From the NCBI RefSeq assembly GCF_030316765.1, contig NZ_JASZYT010000006.1, forward strand, positions 186,001 to 250,000: DNA of 64,000 bases. The letters are read 5' to 3'. Shown in pieces: positions 41,701-50,177 of this stretch. Source of the stretch: Variovorax saccharolyticus (GTDB lineage: Bacteria > Pseudomonadota > Gammaproteobacteria > Burkholderiales > Burkholderiaceae_C). The notes under the pieces are model-generated. The model was not told where the DNA came from. It was given only the letters and a program-made list of their open reading frames with translations, and made no database searches. The position numbers and the translations under genes are program-made. Positions within the stretch are counted from its first letter, which is position 1, and every line of letters starts with the position of its first letter.

Positions 41701-42600
41701 TCAGCGTTTGAGTTTCGGGTCGAGCGCATCGCGCAGCCCGTCGCCCAGCAGATTGAAGGCCAGCACCGCGGCGAGGATCGCCAGCCCCGGGAAGGTGACC
41801 ACCCACCAGGCGCGCAGCACGAACTCGCGCGCGTCGGCCAGCATGGTGCCCCACTCGGGCGAGGGCGGCTGCGCGCCGAGGCCGAGGAAGCCGAGCGCGG
41901 CGGCGTCGAGGATGGCGGTCGAGACGCCCAGCGAAGCCTGGACGATCAGCGGTGCGGCGCAGTTGGGCAGCACTTCGCGGAACATCAGGCGCAGCGTGCC
42001 GGCGCCGCTCACGCGAGCCGCCGTGACGTAGTCGCGCGAGACCTCGGAGATGACCGCGGCGCGCGTGATGCGCACGTAGTGCGGCAGCACGACCACCGCC
42101 ACCGCGAGCATCGCGTTGATCAGGCCCGGGCCGAGGATGGCGACGATCACGATCGCCAGCAGCAGGCTGGGCAGCGTGAGCACCACGTCCATCAGGCGCA
42201 TGATCGCGATCTCGAGGATGCCCCGGAAGAAGCCCGCGATCAGCCCCAGCGCAATGCCGACGGCGGCCGAGATCGCGACCACCGCGACCCCGATCGACAG
42301 CGAAAGCCGGGCGCCGAACATGAGCCGCGAGAGGATGTCGCGGCCGATCGCATCGGTGCCCAGCAGGTGCGTGGCCGAACCGCCCTCCTGCCAGGCCGGC
42401 GGCCGCAGAAAGGCGGTGCTGTCGGTCTGGTTGGGCGCGTGCGGGGCCAGCCAGGGCGCGAACAGCGCGACCAGCAGCAGCACGACGATCACGCCCAGGC
42501 CGATCACCGCGCCGCGATTGGCCGAGAAGGAACCCCAGAACTCGCGCCACGGACCGGGTGGCGCGCTGATTGCTTCGACCGGAACGGCGGTGCTGCTCAT
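41701..42600 (-). CDS. ABC transporter permease (DppC-like)
   Basis: A 299-residue inner-membrane permease. It has the N-terminal OppC-N helix (VIGLGVIVVLLLVALFAPWL), the typical LLGTDAIGRDILSRLMFGAR, and the EAA loop near EVSRDYVTAARVSGAGTLRLMF. About six helices are visible. The stop lies one base before the ATPase gene start, and its own ATG abuts the DppB-like stop with one base shared. Confidence 0.93.
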   Translation of the reverse strand: MSSTAVPVEAISAPPGPWREFWGSFSANRGAVIGLGVIVVLLLVALFAPWLAPHAPNQTDSTAFLRPPAWQEGGSATHLLGTDAIGRDILSRLMFGARLSLSIGVAVVAISAAVGIALGLIAGFFRGILEIAIMRLMDVVLTLPSLLLAIVIVAILGPGLINAMLAVAVVVLPHYVRITRAAVISEVSRDYVTAARVSGAGTLRLMFREVLPNCAAPLIVQASLGVSTAILDAAALGFLGLGAQPPSPEWGTMLADAREFVLRAWWVVTFPGLAILAAVLAFNLLGDGLRDALDPKLKR

Positions 42601-43607
42601 CAGGATTGCCGGATGCGGGGGTTGATCAGGCCGTAGGCGACGTCGACCAGCACGTTGACCGTCATCACGATCACGCCGAGCAGCAGCATGCCGCCCTGCA
42701 GCACCGGATAGTCGCGCCGTCCGATGGCCTCGATCAGCCACTTGCCGACGCCCGGCCACGAGAAGATGGTCTCGGTCAGGATGGCGCCGGTGAACAGCAC
42801 GCCGACCTGCAGCCCGATCACCGTGACCACCGGGATCAGCGCGTTGCGCAGCGCATGCACGCTCACCACGCGCAGCGGCGCCAGGCCCTTGGCGCGCGCG
42901 GTGCGGATGTAGTCCTCGCCGAGCACCTCGAGCATGGCCGAACGCGTCATGCGCGCGATGACGGCCAGCGTGTTGGTGCCCAGCACCACGGCCGGCAGGA
43001 TGAGGTGCTGCAGCGCCGAGGCGAAGGCGCCCTTCTCGTCCGAGAGCAGCGAGTCGATCAGCAGGAAGCCGGTGACCGGCTCGATGAAGTACTGCACCGA
43101 GATCCGGCCCGACACCGGCGTCCACCCCAGCTGCACCGAGAAGAACAGGATCAGCAGCAGCCCCCACCAGAAGATCGGCATCGAATAGCCGGTCAGCGAG
43201 GTCGCCATCACGCCATGGTCGAACAGCGAGTTGCGCTTGACCGCCGCCAGGATGCCGGCCGGGATGCCCAGCAGCAGCGCGAACAGGATCGCGCACAGCG
43301 CCAGCTCGACGGTGGCCGGGAACAGCGCCAGGAACTCGCTCATCACGGGCTCCTGCGTGATGACCGACTTGCCGAGGTCGCCATGCAACACCCGGCCGAT
43401 GTAGATGCCGTATTGCGTGAAGAGAGGCTGGTCGAGCCCGTAGTCCTTCAGCAGCGCTGCGTGGCGCGCCGGGTCGATGCCGCGCTCGCCGGCCAGCGTC
43501 TCGATCGGGTCGCCCGGCACCAGCCGGATGAGGAAGAACGCGAGCAGCGTCATGCCGATGAAGGTCGGCACGAGCAGGCTGGCCCGGGTGAGGATGAATC
43601 TGAACAT
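42600..43607 (-). CDS. ABC transporter permease (DppB-like)
   Basis: A 335-residue inner-membrane permease with six helices. It opens MFRFILTRASLLVPTFIG, then TLLAFFLIRLVPGDPIETLA, and contains the EAA loop EVLGEDYIRTARAKGLAPLR and the C-terminal IFSWPGVGKWLIEAIGRRDY, all characteristic of OppB/DppB. It is the first gene of the transporter operon. The 95-base gap upstream to fadD contains hairpins and must also contain the promoter if the operon is independent. Confidence 0.94.
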   Translation of the reverse strand: MFRFILTRASLLVPTFIGMTLLAFFLIRLVPGDPIETLAGERGIDPARHAALLKDYGLDQPLFTQYGIYIGRVLHGDLGKSVITQEPVMSEFLALFPATVELALCAILFALLLGIPAGILAAVKRNSLFDHGVMATSLTGYSMPIFWWGLLLILFFSVQLGWTPVSGRISVQYFIEPVTGFLLIDSLLSDEKGAFASALQHLILPAVVLGTNTLAVIARMTRSAMLEVLGEDYIRTARAKGLAPLRVVSVHALRNALIPVVTVIGLQVGVLFTGAILTETIFSWPGVGKWLIEAIGRRDYPVLQGGMLLLGVIVMTVNVLVDVAYGLINPRIRQS

Positions 43608-43631
43608 TCAGCCCCAATATGCAAGAGCGAT

Positions 43632-43691
43632 GCCGGGTCTGGTCCCCGGCCGAACCCTAAGAAGCTGCTTGCGATCTCCCTGGGGTCGCAA
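43632..43691 (-). terminator. Hairpins between fadD and the ABC operon
   Basis: Two stems lie after the fadD stop: TTGCGA ... TCGCAA (43669-43674 with 43686-43691) and GCCGGG ... CCCGGC (43632-43637 with 43645-43650). Neither has a strong U-run on the minus strand, so these are weak or factor-dependent terminators. Confidence 0.4.
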
Positions 43692-43702
43692 ACAGGTTCC
43701 AG

Positions 43703-45382
43703 CTACTTCTTGGCGTCGCGCAGTTCGCGCCGCAGGATCTTGCCGACCGGCGTCTTCGGCAGATCGGTGCGGAACTCGATCACGCGCGGCTGCTTGTAGC
43801 CGGTGAGGTTGGCTCGGCAGTGGGCCCGCACGTCGGCCTCGGTCAGCTCGGGGTTCTTCTTGACGATCACCAGCTTGACGCCCTCGCCGGTCTTCTCGTC
43901 GGCGATGCCGACGGCGGCGCACTCGAGCACGCCCGGCATCTGCGCCACCACGTCCTCGATCTCGTTCGGATAGACGTTGAAGCCCGAGACCACGATCATG
44001 TCCTTCTTGCGGTCCACGATCTTGAAGTAGCCGCGCTCGTCGGCGATCGCGATGTCGCCGGTCTTGAAGTAGCCGTCCGGTGTCATGACCTTGGCGGTCT
44101 CGTCGGGCCGCTGCCAGTAGCCGGCCATGACCTGCGGGCCCCGCACCGCGAGTTCGCCCGCGGCGCCCGCGGGCACCTCGCGGCCTTCGTCGTCGATCAG
44201 CTTCACCTCGGTGTTCGGCAAAGGCACGCCGATGGTGCCGGTGTAGGCCGTGCTGGTGGTCGGATTGCAGGTGACCGACGGCGAGGTTTCCGACAGGCCA
44301 TAGCCTTCGCAGATCGGGCAGCCGGTCTTCTCGAGCCAGAGCTTGGCCACCGCGCCCTGCACCGCCATGCCGCCGCCGACCGAGACCTTGAGGTTCTTCC
44401 AGTTGACGGTGTTGAAGTCCGGATGGTTCGCCAGGCCGTTGAAGAGCGTATTGACCGCGGGAAAGCTGTGGAAGGTGTGCTTGGACAGCTCCTTCAGCAC
44501 CGCCGGAATGTCGCGCGGATTCGGGATCAGGATCAGCTTTCCGCCGGTGCGCATGCTGAGCATCATGTTCACCGTGAAGGCGAAGATGTGATAGAGCGGC
44601 AGCGCGCAGACGCTGGTCGGCTGCTCTCCGGCCGGCACCTTCTGCATGACCGGATCGTTCCAGGCCTCGGACTGCAGCACGTTGGCGATCACGTTGCGGT
44701 TCAGCAGCACCGCGCCCTTCGAGACACCCGTGGTGCCGCCCGTGTACTGCAGCACCGCGACATCGTCGGGACCGAGCGCCGGCGCCTGCAGGGTGCGCGA
44801 GGCACCCTTTTCGAGCGCGTCGTTGAAGCGCACCGCACCCGGCAGGCTGTAGGCCGGCACCATCTTCTTGACGCTGCGCACCACGTAGTTCACCAGCGCG
44901 CCCTTGAGGAAGCCGAGCCGGTCGCCCATCGAGGCCAGCACGATGTGCTTGACCGGCGTGGCGGCCAGGCACTGCTGCAGCGTGGTGCCGAAGTTCTCCA
45001 TCAGCACGATCGCGATGGAGCCCGAATCCTTCAGCTGGTGCTCGAGTTCGCGCGGCGTGTAGAGCGGGTTGACGTTGACCACGATCATTCCGGCGCGCAG
45101 CACGCCGGCCACCGCGATCGGGTACTGCGGGCAGTTCGGCATCATGATCGCGACCCGGTCGCCCTTCGCCAGGCCCAGCCCCTGCAGGTAGCAGGCGAAG
45201 GCGCGGCTCTGGTGGTCGACCTCGCCGTAGCTCACGTCCTTGCCCATGAAGCTGTAGGCGGTGCGGTCGGCGTACTTGGTGAAGCTTTCTTCCATCAGCG
45301 CCACGAGGGAGGTGTAGCGCGAGGCGTCGATGTCGGCGGGCACGCCTTGCGGGTAGCTGCCGAGCCAGGGGCGATCAGTCAC
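43703..45382 (-). CDS. fadD: Long-chain fatty acid-CoA ligase
   Basis: ANL-superfamily acyl-CoA synthetase that activates fatty acids for beta-oxidation or lipid synthesis. It has 559 residues, as E. coli FadD (561). The AMP-binding P-loop is YTGGTTGVSKG (213-223); other motifs are CALPLYHIFAFTVN, EGYGLSETSPSV, YFKTGDIAIADERGY, and the C-terminal catalytic lysine in KTPVGKILRRELR. The start is a GTG at 45382 with GGAGA seven bases upstream. It follows the pnt genes in direction, separated by a strong hairpin. Confidence 0.95.
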   Translation of the reverse strand: MTDRPWLGSYPQGVPADIDASRYTSLVALMEESFTKYADRTAYSFMGKDVSYGEVDHQSRAFACYLQGLGLAKGDRVAIMMPNCPQYPIAVAGVLRAGMIVVNVNPLYTPRELEHQLKDSGSIAIVLMENFGTTLQQCLAATPVKHIVLASMGDRLGFLKGALVNYVVRSVKKMVPAYSLPGAVRFNDALEKGASRTLQAPALGPDDVAVLQYTGGTTGVSKGAVLLNRNVIANVLQSEAWNDPVMQKVPAGEQPTSVCALPLYHIFAFTVNMMLSMRTGGKLILIPNPRDIPAVLKELSKHTFHSFPAVNTLFNGLANHPDFNTVNWKNLKVSVGGGMAVQGAVAKLWLEKTGCPICEGYGLSETSPSVTCNPTTSTAYTGTIGVPLPNTEVKLIDDEGREVPAGAAGELAVRGPQVMAGYWQRPDETAKVMTPDGYFKTGDIAIADERGYFKIVDRKKDMIVVSGFNVYPNEIEDVVAQMPGVLECAAVGIADEKTGEGVKLVIVKKNPELTEADVRAHCRANLTGYKQPRVIEFRTDLPKTPVGKILRRELRDAKK

Positions 45383-45450
45383 TGTGTGTCTCCAGAACGA
45401 AATCTCTAGGGGAAATTTGCCGCCATCGTAACTTGAGTGCCGGATGCGGC

Positions 45451-45476
45451 ACGGGCCGCGACACTGCGCGGCCCGT
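45451..45476. terminator. Ten-base-pair hairpin between pntB and fadD
   Basis: ACGGGCCGCG-ACACTG-CGCGGCCCGT is a perfect stem 24 bases after the pntB stop, partly competing with a second stem GTGCCG-GATG-CGGCAC (45437-45452). There is no U-run on either strand, so the role may be termination with a factor or mRNA 3'-end stability. Confidence 0.5.
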
Positions 45477-45499
45477 GGTCTTCGTGCGGGCGCCGAGTG

Positions 45500-46987
45500 C
45501 TACTCGATCGCCTTGGCCATGTCCTCGACCACCTTCTTGGCGTCGCCGAAGACCATCATGGTCTTGTCCATGTAGAACAGCTCGTTGTCCAGGCCCGCAT
45601 AGCCCGCGGCCATCGAGCGCTTGTTCACGATCACGGTCTTGGCCTTGTAGGCCTCCAGGATCGGCATGCCGTAGATCGGCGTGCCCTTCTGCAGCGCCGC
45701 CGGGTTCACGACGTCGTTGGCGCCCAGGATGATCGCCACGTCGGCCTGGCCGAACTCGCCGTTGATGTCCTCCATCTCGAACACCTGGTCGTAGGGCACC
45801 TCGGCCTCGGCCAAGAGCACGTTCATGTGGCCCGGCATGCGCCCGGCCACCGGGTGGATCGCGTACTTGACCGTCACGCCGTGCTCGGTGAGCTTGGCGG
45901 CGAGCTCCTTCACCGCGTGCTGGGCGCGCGCCACCGCCAGGCCGTAGCCCGGCACGATGATCACGGTCTCGGCGTTGCTGAGCACGAAGGCCGCGTCGTC
46001 GGCGCTGCCGCTCTTGACCGGGCGCTGCTCCTTGGCGCCGCCGCCGGCCGTGGCCGCCTCGCCGCCGAAGCCGCCCAGGATCACGTTGAAGAAGGAGCGG
46101 TTCATCGCCTTGCACATGATGTAGCTCAGGATCGCACCCGAGGAACCCACCAGCGAACCGGCCACGATCAGCATCGCGTTGTTCAGGCTGAAGCCGATGC
46201 CCGCGGCCGCCCAGCCCGAGTAGCTGTTGAGCATCGACACCACCACCGGCATGTCGGCGCCGCCGATCGGGATGATGATCAGCACGCCCATCACGAAGGC
46301 CAGCAGCAGCATCGCGAGGAAGGCCGTCCAGCTCTCGGTCGCCATGTAGACCAGGCCGAGCGCGATGGTCAGCAGGCCCAGCACCAGGTTCAGCATGTGC
46401 TGGCCCTTGAACTGCACCGGCGCGCCCTGGAACAGGCGGAACTTGTACTTGCCCGAGAGCTTGCCGAAGGCGATCACCGAACCGCTGAAGGTGATCGCGC
46501 CGATCGCCGCGCCCAGGAACAGCTCGAGCCGGTTGCCGGCCGGAATGGCGTAGCGCAGGAAGCCGTCGATGACCGCCGCGCCCTCGGGTGTCTGCACGCC
46601 GACCGCGGCCGCCACCGGGGGCGGCGTGATGCCGAAGGCCCAGGGTTCGACCACCGCGGCGACCGCGATGAAGACGGCTGCCAGGCCGATCATGCTGTGG
46701 AAGAAGGCCACCAGCTCGGGCATCTGCGTCATCTCGACGGTCTTGGCGCGGTAGGCGCCGTAGCCGCCGCCGACCACCACGCCCAGCAGCACCCAGGCCA
46801 TGCCCATGGCCTTGCCGCCCGAGAGCTGCACGATCAGCGCGGCGGTGGTCAGCATGGCGATCGCCATGCCCACCATGCCGAAGATGTTGCCGCGGATCGA
46901 GGTGGTCGGATGGGACAGGCCCTTCAGGGCCTGGATGAAGCAGACGCTGGCGATGAGGTAAAGCAGCGTGACGACGTTCATGCTCAT
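45500..46987 (-). CDS. pntB: NAD(P) transhydrogenase subunit beta
   Basis: Proton-translocating transhydrogenase, domain II membrane part plus the NADP(H)-binding domain III. It has 495 residues, with about nine membrane helices in the first 300 residues (HSMIGLAAVFIAVAAVV, LAMLLLAFVMGVLIIIPIGGAD), and domain III near the C-terminus with IIVPGYGLAVARAQHAV, HPVAGRMPGHMNVLLAEA and ILGANDVVNPAA. The ATG at 46987 overlaps the pntAB stop (ATGA); a second ATG two codons later is possible. With PntAA and PntAB it makes NADPH from NADH using the proton gradient. Confidence 0.95.
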   Translation of the reverse strand: MSMNVVTLLYLIASVCFIQALKGLSHPTTSIRGNIFGMVGMAIAMLTTAALIVQLSGGKAMGMAWVLLGVVVGGGYGAYRAKTVEMTQMPELVAFFHSMIGLAAVFIAVAAVVEPWAFGITPPPVAAAVGVQTPEGAAVIDGFLRYAIPAGNRLELFLGAAIGAITFSGSVIAFGKLSGKYKFRLFQGAPVQFKGQHMLNLVLGLLTIALGLVYMATESWTAFLAMLLLAFVMGVLIIIPIGGADMPVVVSMLNSYSGWAAAGIGFSLNNAMLIVAGSLVGSSGAILSYIMCKAMNRSFFNVILGGFGGEAATAGGGAKEQRPVKSGSADDAAFVLSNAETVIIVPGYGLAVARAQHAVKELAAKLTEHGVTVKYAIHPVAGRMPGHMNVLLAEAEVPYDQVFEMEDINGEFGQADVAIILGANDVVNPAALQKGTPIYGMPILEAYKAKTVIVNKRSMAAGYAGLDNELFYMDKTMMVFGDAKKVVEDMAKAIE

Positions 46988-47322
46988 GCTGCATTCCCCT
47001 TGCCGGTCGCTTCAGCAGCCGGGGCCGCCTTCTTGTCCTTCTTCTTGAACATCTCCAGCATGCGACGCGTGACCAGGAAGCCGCCGAAGACGTTGACCGC
47101 GGCCAGCGCCACGGCCAGCACGCCCATGGTCTTGCCCAGGCCGCTCTCGGTCAGCGCGGCCGCGAGCATCGCGCCCACGATCACGATCGCCGAGATCGCA
47201 TTGGTGACCGCCATCAGCGGCGTGTGAAGCGCCGGCGTGACGGTCCACACCACGTGGTAGCCGACGTAGATCGCCAGCACGAAGATGATCAGGTTGATGA
47301 CGGTATGGGATACGGGATCCAT
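46984..47322 (-). CDS. pntAB: NAD(P) transhydrogenase subunit alpha, membrane part (PntAB)
   Basis: A 112-residue membrane protein carrying the three to four domain II helices that in E. coli are fused to PntA: VINLIIFVLAIYVGYHVVW (8-26), then MAVTNAISAIVIVGAMLAA and MGVLAVALAAVNVFGGFLVTR. The C-terminus is Lys/Ala-rich and cytoplasmic. It lies between pntAA and pntB with overlaps, the split arrangement usual in alpha- and betaproteobacteria. Confidence 0.93.
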   Translation of the reverse strand: MDPVSHTVINLIIFVLAIYVGYHVVWTVTPALHTPLMAVTNAISAIVIVGAMLAAALTESGLGKTMGVLAVALAAVNVFGGFLVTRRMLEMFKKKDKKAAPAAEATGKGNAA

Positions 47323-47355
47323 GGCGGTGCTCCTGCGGGTTCGCTCTGTACGGGC

Positions 47356-48486
47356 TTACTTCTTGGTGACCTGGCCGTCCTGCGCCATGCGGCAGGCGGC
47401 GACGATGTCGTCCTCGAGGTCGATCTTCAGGCCGCCCTCCTTGGGCAGGATCAGCTTGAGGAAGTCGAGCACGTTGCGCGCATAGAGCGACGACGCATCG
47501 GCGGCGACCAGCGCCGGCAGGTTGGTCTCGCCGACGATGGTCACGCCGTGCTTGACCACCGTCTTGTCGGCCTCCGACAAGGGGCAGTTGCCGCCCACGC
47601 CGTCGGCGCCCTTGCCGGCCGCGATGTCGACGATCACCGAGCCCGGCTTCATCGACTTGACCATGTCCTCGGTGATGAGCGTCGGCGCCGCGCGCCCCGG
47701 GATCAGCGCGGTGCTGATCACGATGTCGGCCAGCGCCACGCGCTTGGCGACCTCGACCTGCTGGCGCGCCAGCCAGCTCGGCGGCATCGGCTTGGCATAG
47801 CCGCCGACGCCGACCGCGGCTTCCTTCTCTTCGTCGGTGTCGTAGGAGACCTCGATGAACTTGCCGCCCAGCGATTCGATCTGCTCCTTCACGCTCGGGC
47901 GCACGTCGGAGGCCTCGATCACCGCGCCCAGGCGCTTGGCCGTGGCGATGGCCTGCAGTCCGGCCACGCCCACGCCCAGGATCACGACCCGGGCGGCCTT
48001 CACGGTGCCGGCCGCGGTCATCAGCATCGGGAAGAAGCGCTGGTAATTGTCGGCGGCGACGATCACGGCCTTGTAGCCCGCGATGTTGGCCTGCGAGGAC
48101 AGCACGTCCATGCTCTGGGCGCGCGTGGTGCGCGGCGCGGCCTCCAGCGCGAAGGCCGTGAGCCTTGCCGCGGCCAGGCGCTGCAGGCCGGCGGCGTCGA
48201 AGGGGTTGAGCATGCCGATGACGACGCTGCCCGGCTTGATCAGCGCGATCTCGTTGTCGAACGGGGAGCGCACCTTGAGCACGATCTCGGCGCCAAAGGC
48301 ACCCGCGGCATCGGTGATCTCGGCACCGGCGGCCTGGTAGGCGGCATCGGTGACGCTGGCGGCCACGCCGGCGCCCGATTGCACCCGCACCACATGGCCC
48401 TGCGCCACGAGCTTCTTCGCGGTCTCCGGGGTGACGGCGACGCGGGTCTCGCCTGTCGCGGTTTCGAGCGGCACGCCTATCAGCAT
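47356..48486 (-). CDS. pntAA: NAD(P) transhydrogenase subunit alpha, NAD-binding part (PntAA)
   Basis: A 376-residue soluble domain I that binds NAD(H), related to alanine dehydrogenase. It opens MLIGVPLETATGETRVAVTP; the Rossmann segment is VVILGVGVAGLQAIATAKRLGA, and the mobile-loop region with GVGGYAKPMP follows, then MVKSMKPGSVIVDIA. A GAGGAG lies seven bases before the ATG. It is the first gene of the pnt operon, divergent from the response-regulator gene. Confidence 0.95.
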   Translation of the reverse strand: MLIGVPLETATGETRVAVTPETAKKLVAQGHVVRVQSGAGVAASVTDAAYQAAGAEITDAAGAFGAEIVLKVRSPFDNEIALIKPGSVVIGMLNPFDAAGLQRLAAARLTAFALEAAPRTTRAQSMDVLSSQANIAGYKAVIVAADNYQRFFPMLMTAAGTVKAARVVILGVGVAGLQAIATAKRLGAVIEASDVRPSVKEQIESLGGKFIEVSYDTDEEKEAAVGVGGYAKPMPPSWLARQQVEVAKRVALADIVISTALIPGRAAPTLITEDMVKSMKPGSVIVDIAAGKGADGVGGNCPLSEADKTVVKHGVTIVGETNLPALVAADASSLYARNVLDFLKLILPKEGGLKIDLEDDIVAACRMAQDGQVTKK

Positions 48487-48605
48487 GAAGGTCTCCTCAG
48501 GGCAGCATTTGGAATTCGCGCGAGCTTACCCGAAGACGCAACCCGGAAACTGTCCCCCGGGTGCCGCCGCCATGGCGGCCTTTGGAGCCCCCGGCCTGCC
48601 CTTGC

Positions 48606-48616
48606 TGCTATCAAAT
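48606..48616 (+). repeat. Dispersed TGCTATCAAAT motif, copy 2
   Basis: Same 11-mer as at 33838-33848 but in the plus orientation, in the 229-base gap between pntAA and the response regulator. The gap also contains a 14-base palindrome GCCGCCATGGCGGC (48566-48579). I see no gene in the gap. Confidence 0.45.
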
Positions 48617-48715
48617 CACTAGCGCAAGGAATCGGGGACGGCTGGGTACACTGTCGCCGGGATGACCGGCACGAAGAAGCCGGCGCTCGAAAACGAAGAG
48701 ACACAGGGGGATGAA

Positions 48716-49438
48716 ATGCGTATAGCGGCACTCGATGACGAGGCGCATCAGCTCGAGCTGATCCGCCATTCGGTGGAGGTCATTGGCCACGAGTGCCATG
48801 GCTATGCCGACGGCAAGTCGCTGCTGCGCGACCTGCACCGCGAGACCTACGACCTGCTGGTCCTCGATTGGCGCTTGCCCGACATCGAAGGCCCGCGCGT
48901 GGTTCGATGGATCCGCGAGGACCTGGGCAACCCGATGCCGATCCTGTTCGTCACCCATCGCAGCGAGGAGAAGGACCTGGTCGAAGGGCTGGCCGCTGGC
49001 GCGGACGACTTCATGGCCAAGCCGATCCGGGTGTCCGAACTTCAGGCCCGCGTGCGGGCGCTGCTGCGCCGCGCCTATCCGGCCCACCACGGCGGCGAGA
49101 TCAGCTTCCGGAACTACCGCTTCTATCCGTCGACCCGCACCTTGCGGATCGCCGGCAAGCCGGTCGACATGAGCCGGCGCGAGTACGAACTGGCGCTGTT
49201 CCTGTTCCAGAACCTCGGCCGGCTGCTGTCGCGCGAGCACCTGCGCGAGGCAGTCTGGGGCAAGGGCGTCGAATCGCCTTCGCGCTCGCTCGACACCCAT
49301 GTTTCCCGTATCCGCCAGAAGCTCGACCTCCAGCCTTCCAACGGCTTCCTGCTATCCGCCGTGTATGGCCTGGGCTATCGGCTGGAGCCGCTCGACGGCG
49401 ACACGCTCTCGCCGCTGCACTCGGACGCGGGGCGATGA
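48716..49438 (+). CDS. OmpR/PhoB-type response regulator
   Basis: A 240-residue two-component regulator. The receiver domain has the acidic pair D7-D8 (ALDDEAHQLEL), phospho-acceptor D51 (LLVLDWRLPD), T80 and K102 (MAKPI). The winged-helix DNA-binding domain spans about 130-233 (MSRREYELALFLFQNLGRLL, LDTHVSRIRQKLDL, SAVYGLGYRLEP). The ATG at 48716 is preferred over one 18 codons upstream because GGGGGA precedes it and the receiver starts there. The next gene, 61 bases on, is a kinase-like protein without a recognisable ATP site. The target genes and signal are unknown. Confidence 0.92.
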   Translation: MRIAALDDEAHQLELIRHSVEVIGHECHGYADGKSLLRDLHRETYDLLVLDWRLPDIEGPRVVRWIREDLGNPMPILFVTHRSEEKDLVEGLAAGADDFMAKPIRVSELQARVRALLRRAYPAHHGGEISFRNYRFYPSTRTLRIAGKPVDMSRREYELALFLFQNLGRLLSREHLREAVWGKGVESPSRSLDTHVSRIRQKLDLQPSNGFLLSAVYGLGYRLEPLDGDTLSPLHSDAGR

Positions 49439-49499
49439 GCCCCCGCCCGGCCGTTCCGAAGGGGGCTCGCACCGCAGTGCGCAGCACGGAGGTTGTCTT

Positions 49500-50177
49500 G
49501 TGAGCGCGGCGCCCGCCGAGCACGACAACATCACGCCGCTGCGGCTGGCCGAACGGCAGCGCGACGAGGCGCTGCGCTTCCTGTCGCACGATGCGCGCGT
49601 GGCCTGTGCCACGATCATCGGCATGGTGGAGCTGACGCGCGCGAGTTCCGCGGCCCTCGGCCTCGAGCCGTTGCTGTCGAGCATCGAGCGCGAGGCGCGG
49701 GCGGGCCTCTCCCGCTGCGACGGTTTTCTCGCGCTGGCGCGGGCGGAGGCGCAGCCCTTGCGCCTCGAAGCGCTCGACCTGGTGTCGCTGCTGCAGCAGT
49801 CGATCGACCAGGCCTGGCCGCTGGCGCGCGAGCGCCAGGTCCGCATCCGCGCTGAATCCTCGCTCGCCGCCGCACCCTGCGAGGCCGACCGGGGCCTGCT
49901 GGCGCGCGCGCTCCAGGCCTTGCTTCAGCAAGCGCTCGAGCGTTGTACGCCGGGCGCGGATCTGCACTGCGGCGTCGCAGCCGAAGGCGATCGATGGTGC
50001 GTGGTCTTCGATGGCCCCAGCCCCGCGCCGGCGGTCGAGCTACATTGCCGCCTGGCCCGCACCGTGGCACGGCGCCACGGCGGATCGCTCGAGACCGAAC
50101 AGCGGCCCGGCGGCGGCTGCCTCAGGCTCCGGCTGCCGAAGCGAAGCGGGCCGCGGACATCGCACGAGGAAGAATGA
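49500..50177 (+). CDS. Short histidine-kinase-like protein with degenerate ATP-binding domain
   Basis: A 225-residue soluble protein. The dimerisation/phosphoacceptor helix is clear: EALRFLSHDARVACATIIGM with H30 in the H-box position. The catalytic-like domain follows but its ATP site looks lost: the N-box region reads LLQQALERCTPG with no asparagine, the G1 box is reduced to FDGPSPAP, and the ATP lid and G2 box appear deleted, leaving RRHGGSLETEQRPGGGCLRLRLP. No membrane segment or sensor domain is present. GTG at 49500 with GGAGG eight bases upstream. It overlaps nudJ. It could be a phosphotransferase of the ChpT kind or a decayed kinase. Confidence 0.75.
   Translation: MSAAPAEHDNITPLRLAERQRDEALRFLSHDARVACATIIGMVELTRASSAALGLEPLLSSIEREARAGLSRCDGFLALARAEAQPLRLEALDLVSLLQQSIDQAWPLARERQVRIRAESSLAAAPCEADRGLLARALQALLQQALERCTPGADLHCGVAAEGDRWCVVFDGPSPAPAVELHCRLARTVARRHGGSLETEQRPGGGCLRLRLPKRSGPRTSHEEE

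Noticed and set aside
48566..48579. 14-base palindrome GCCGCCATGGCGGC as an operator
   Set aside because: GC-rich palindromes are common at this base composition and nothing else supports a site here.
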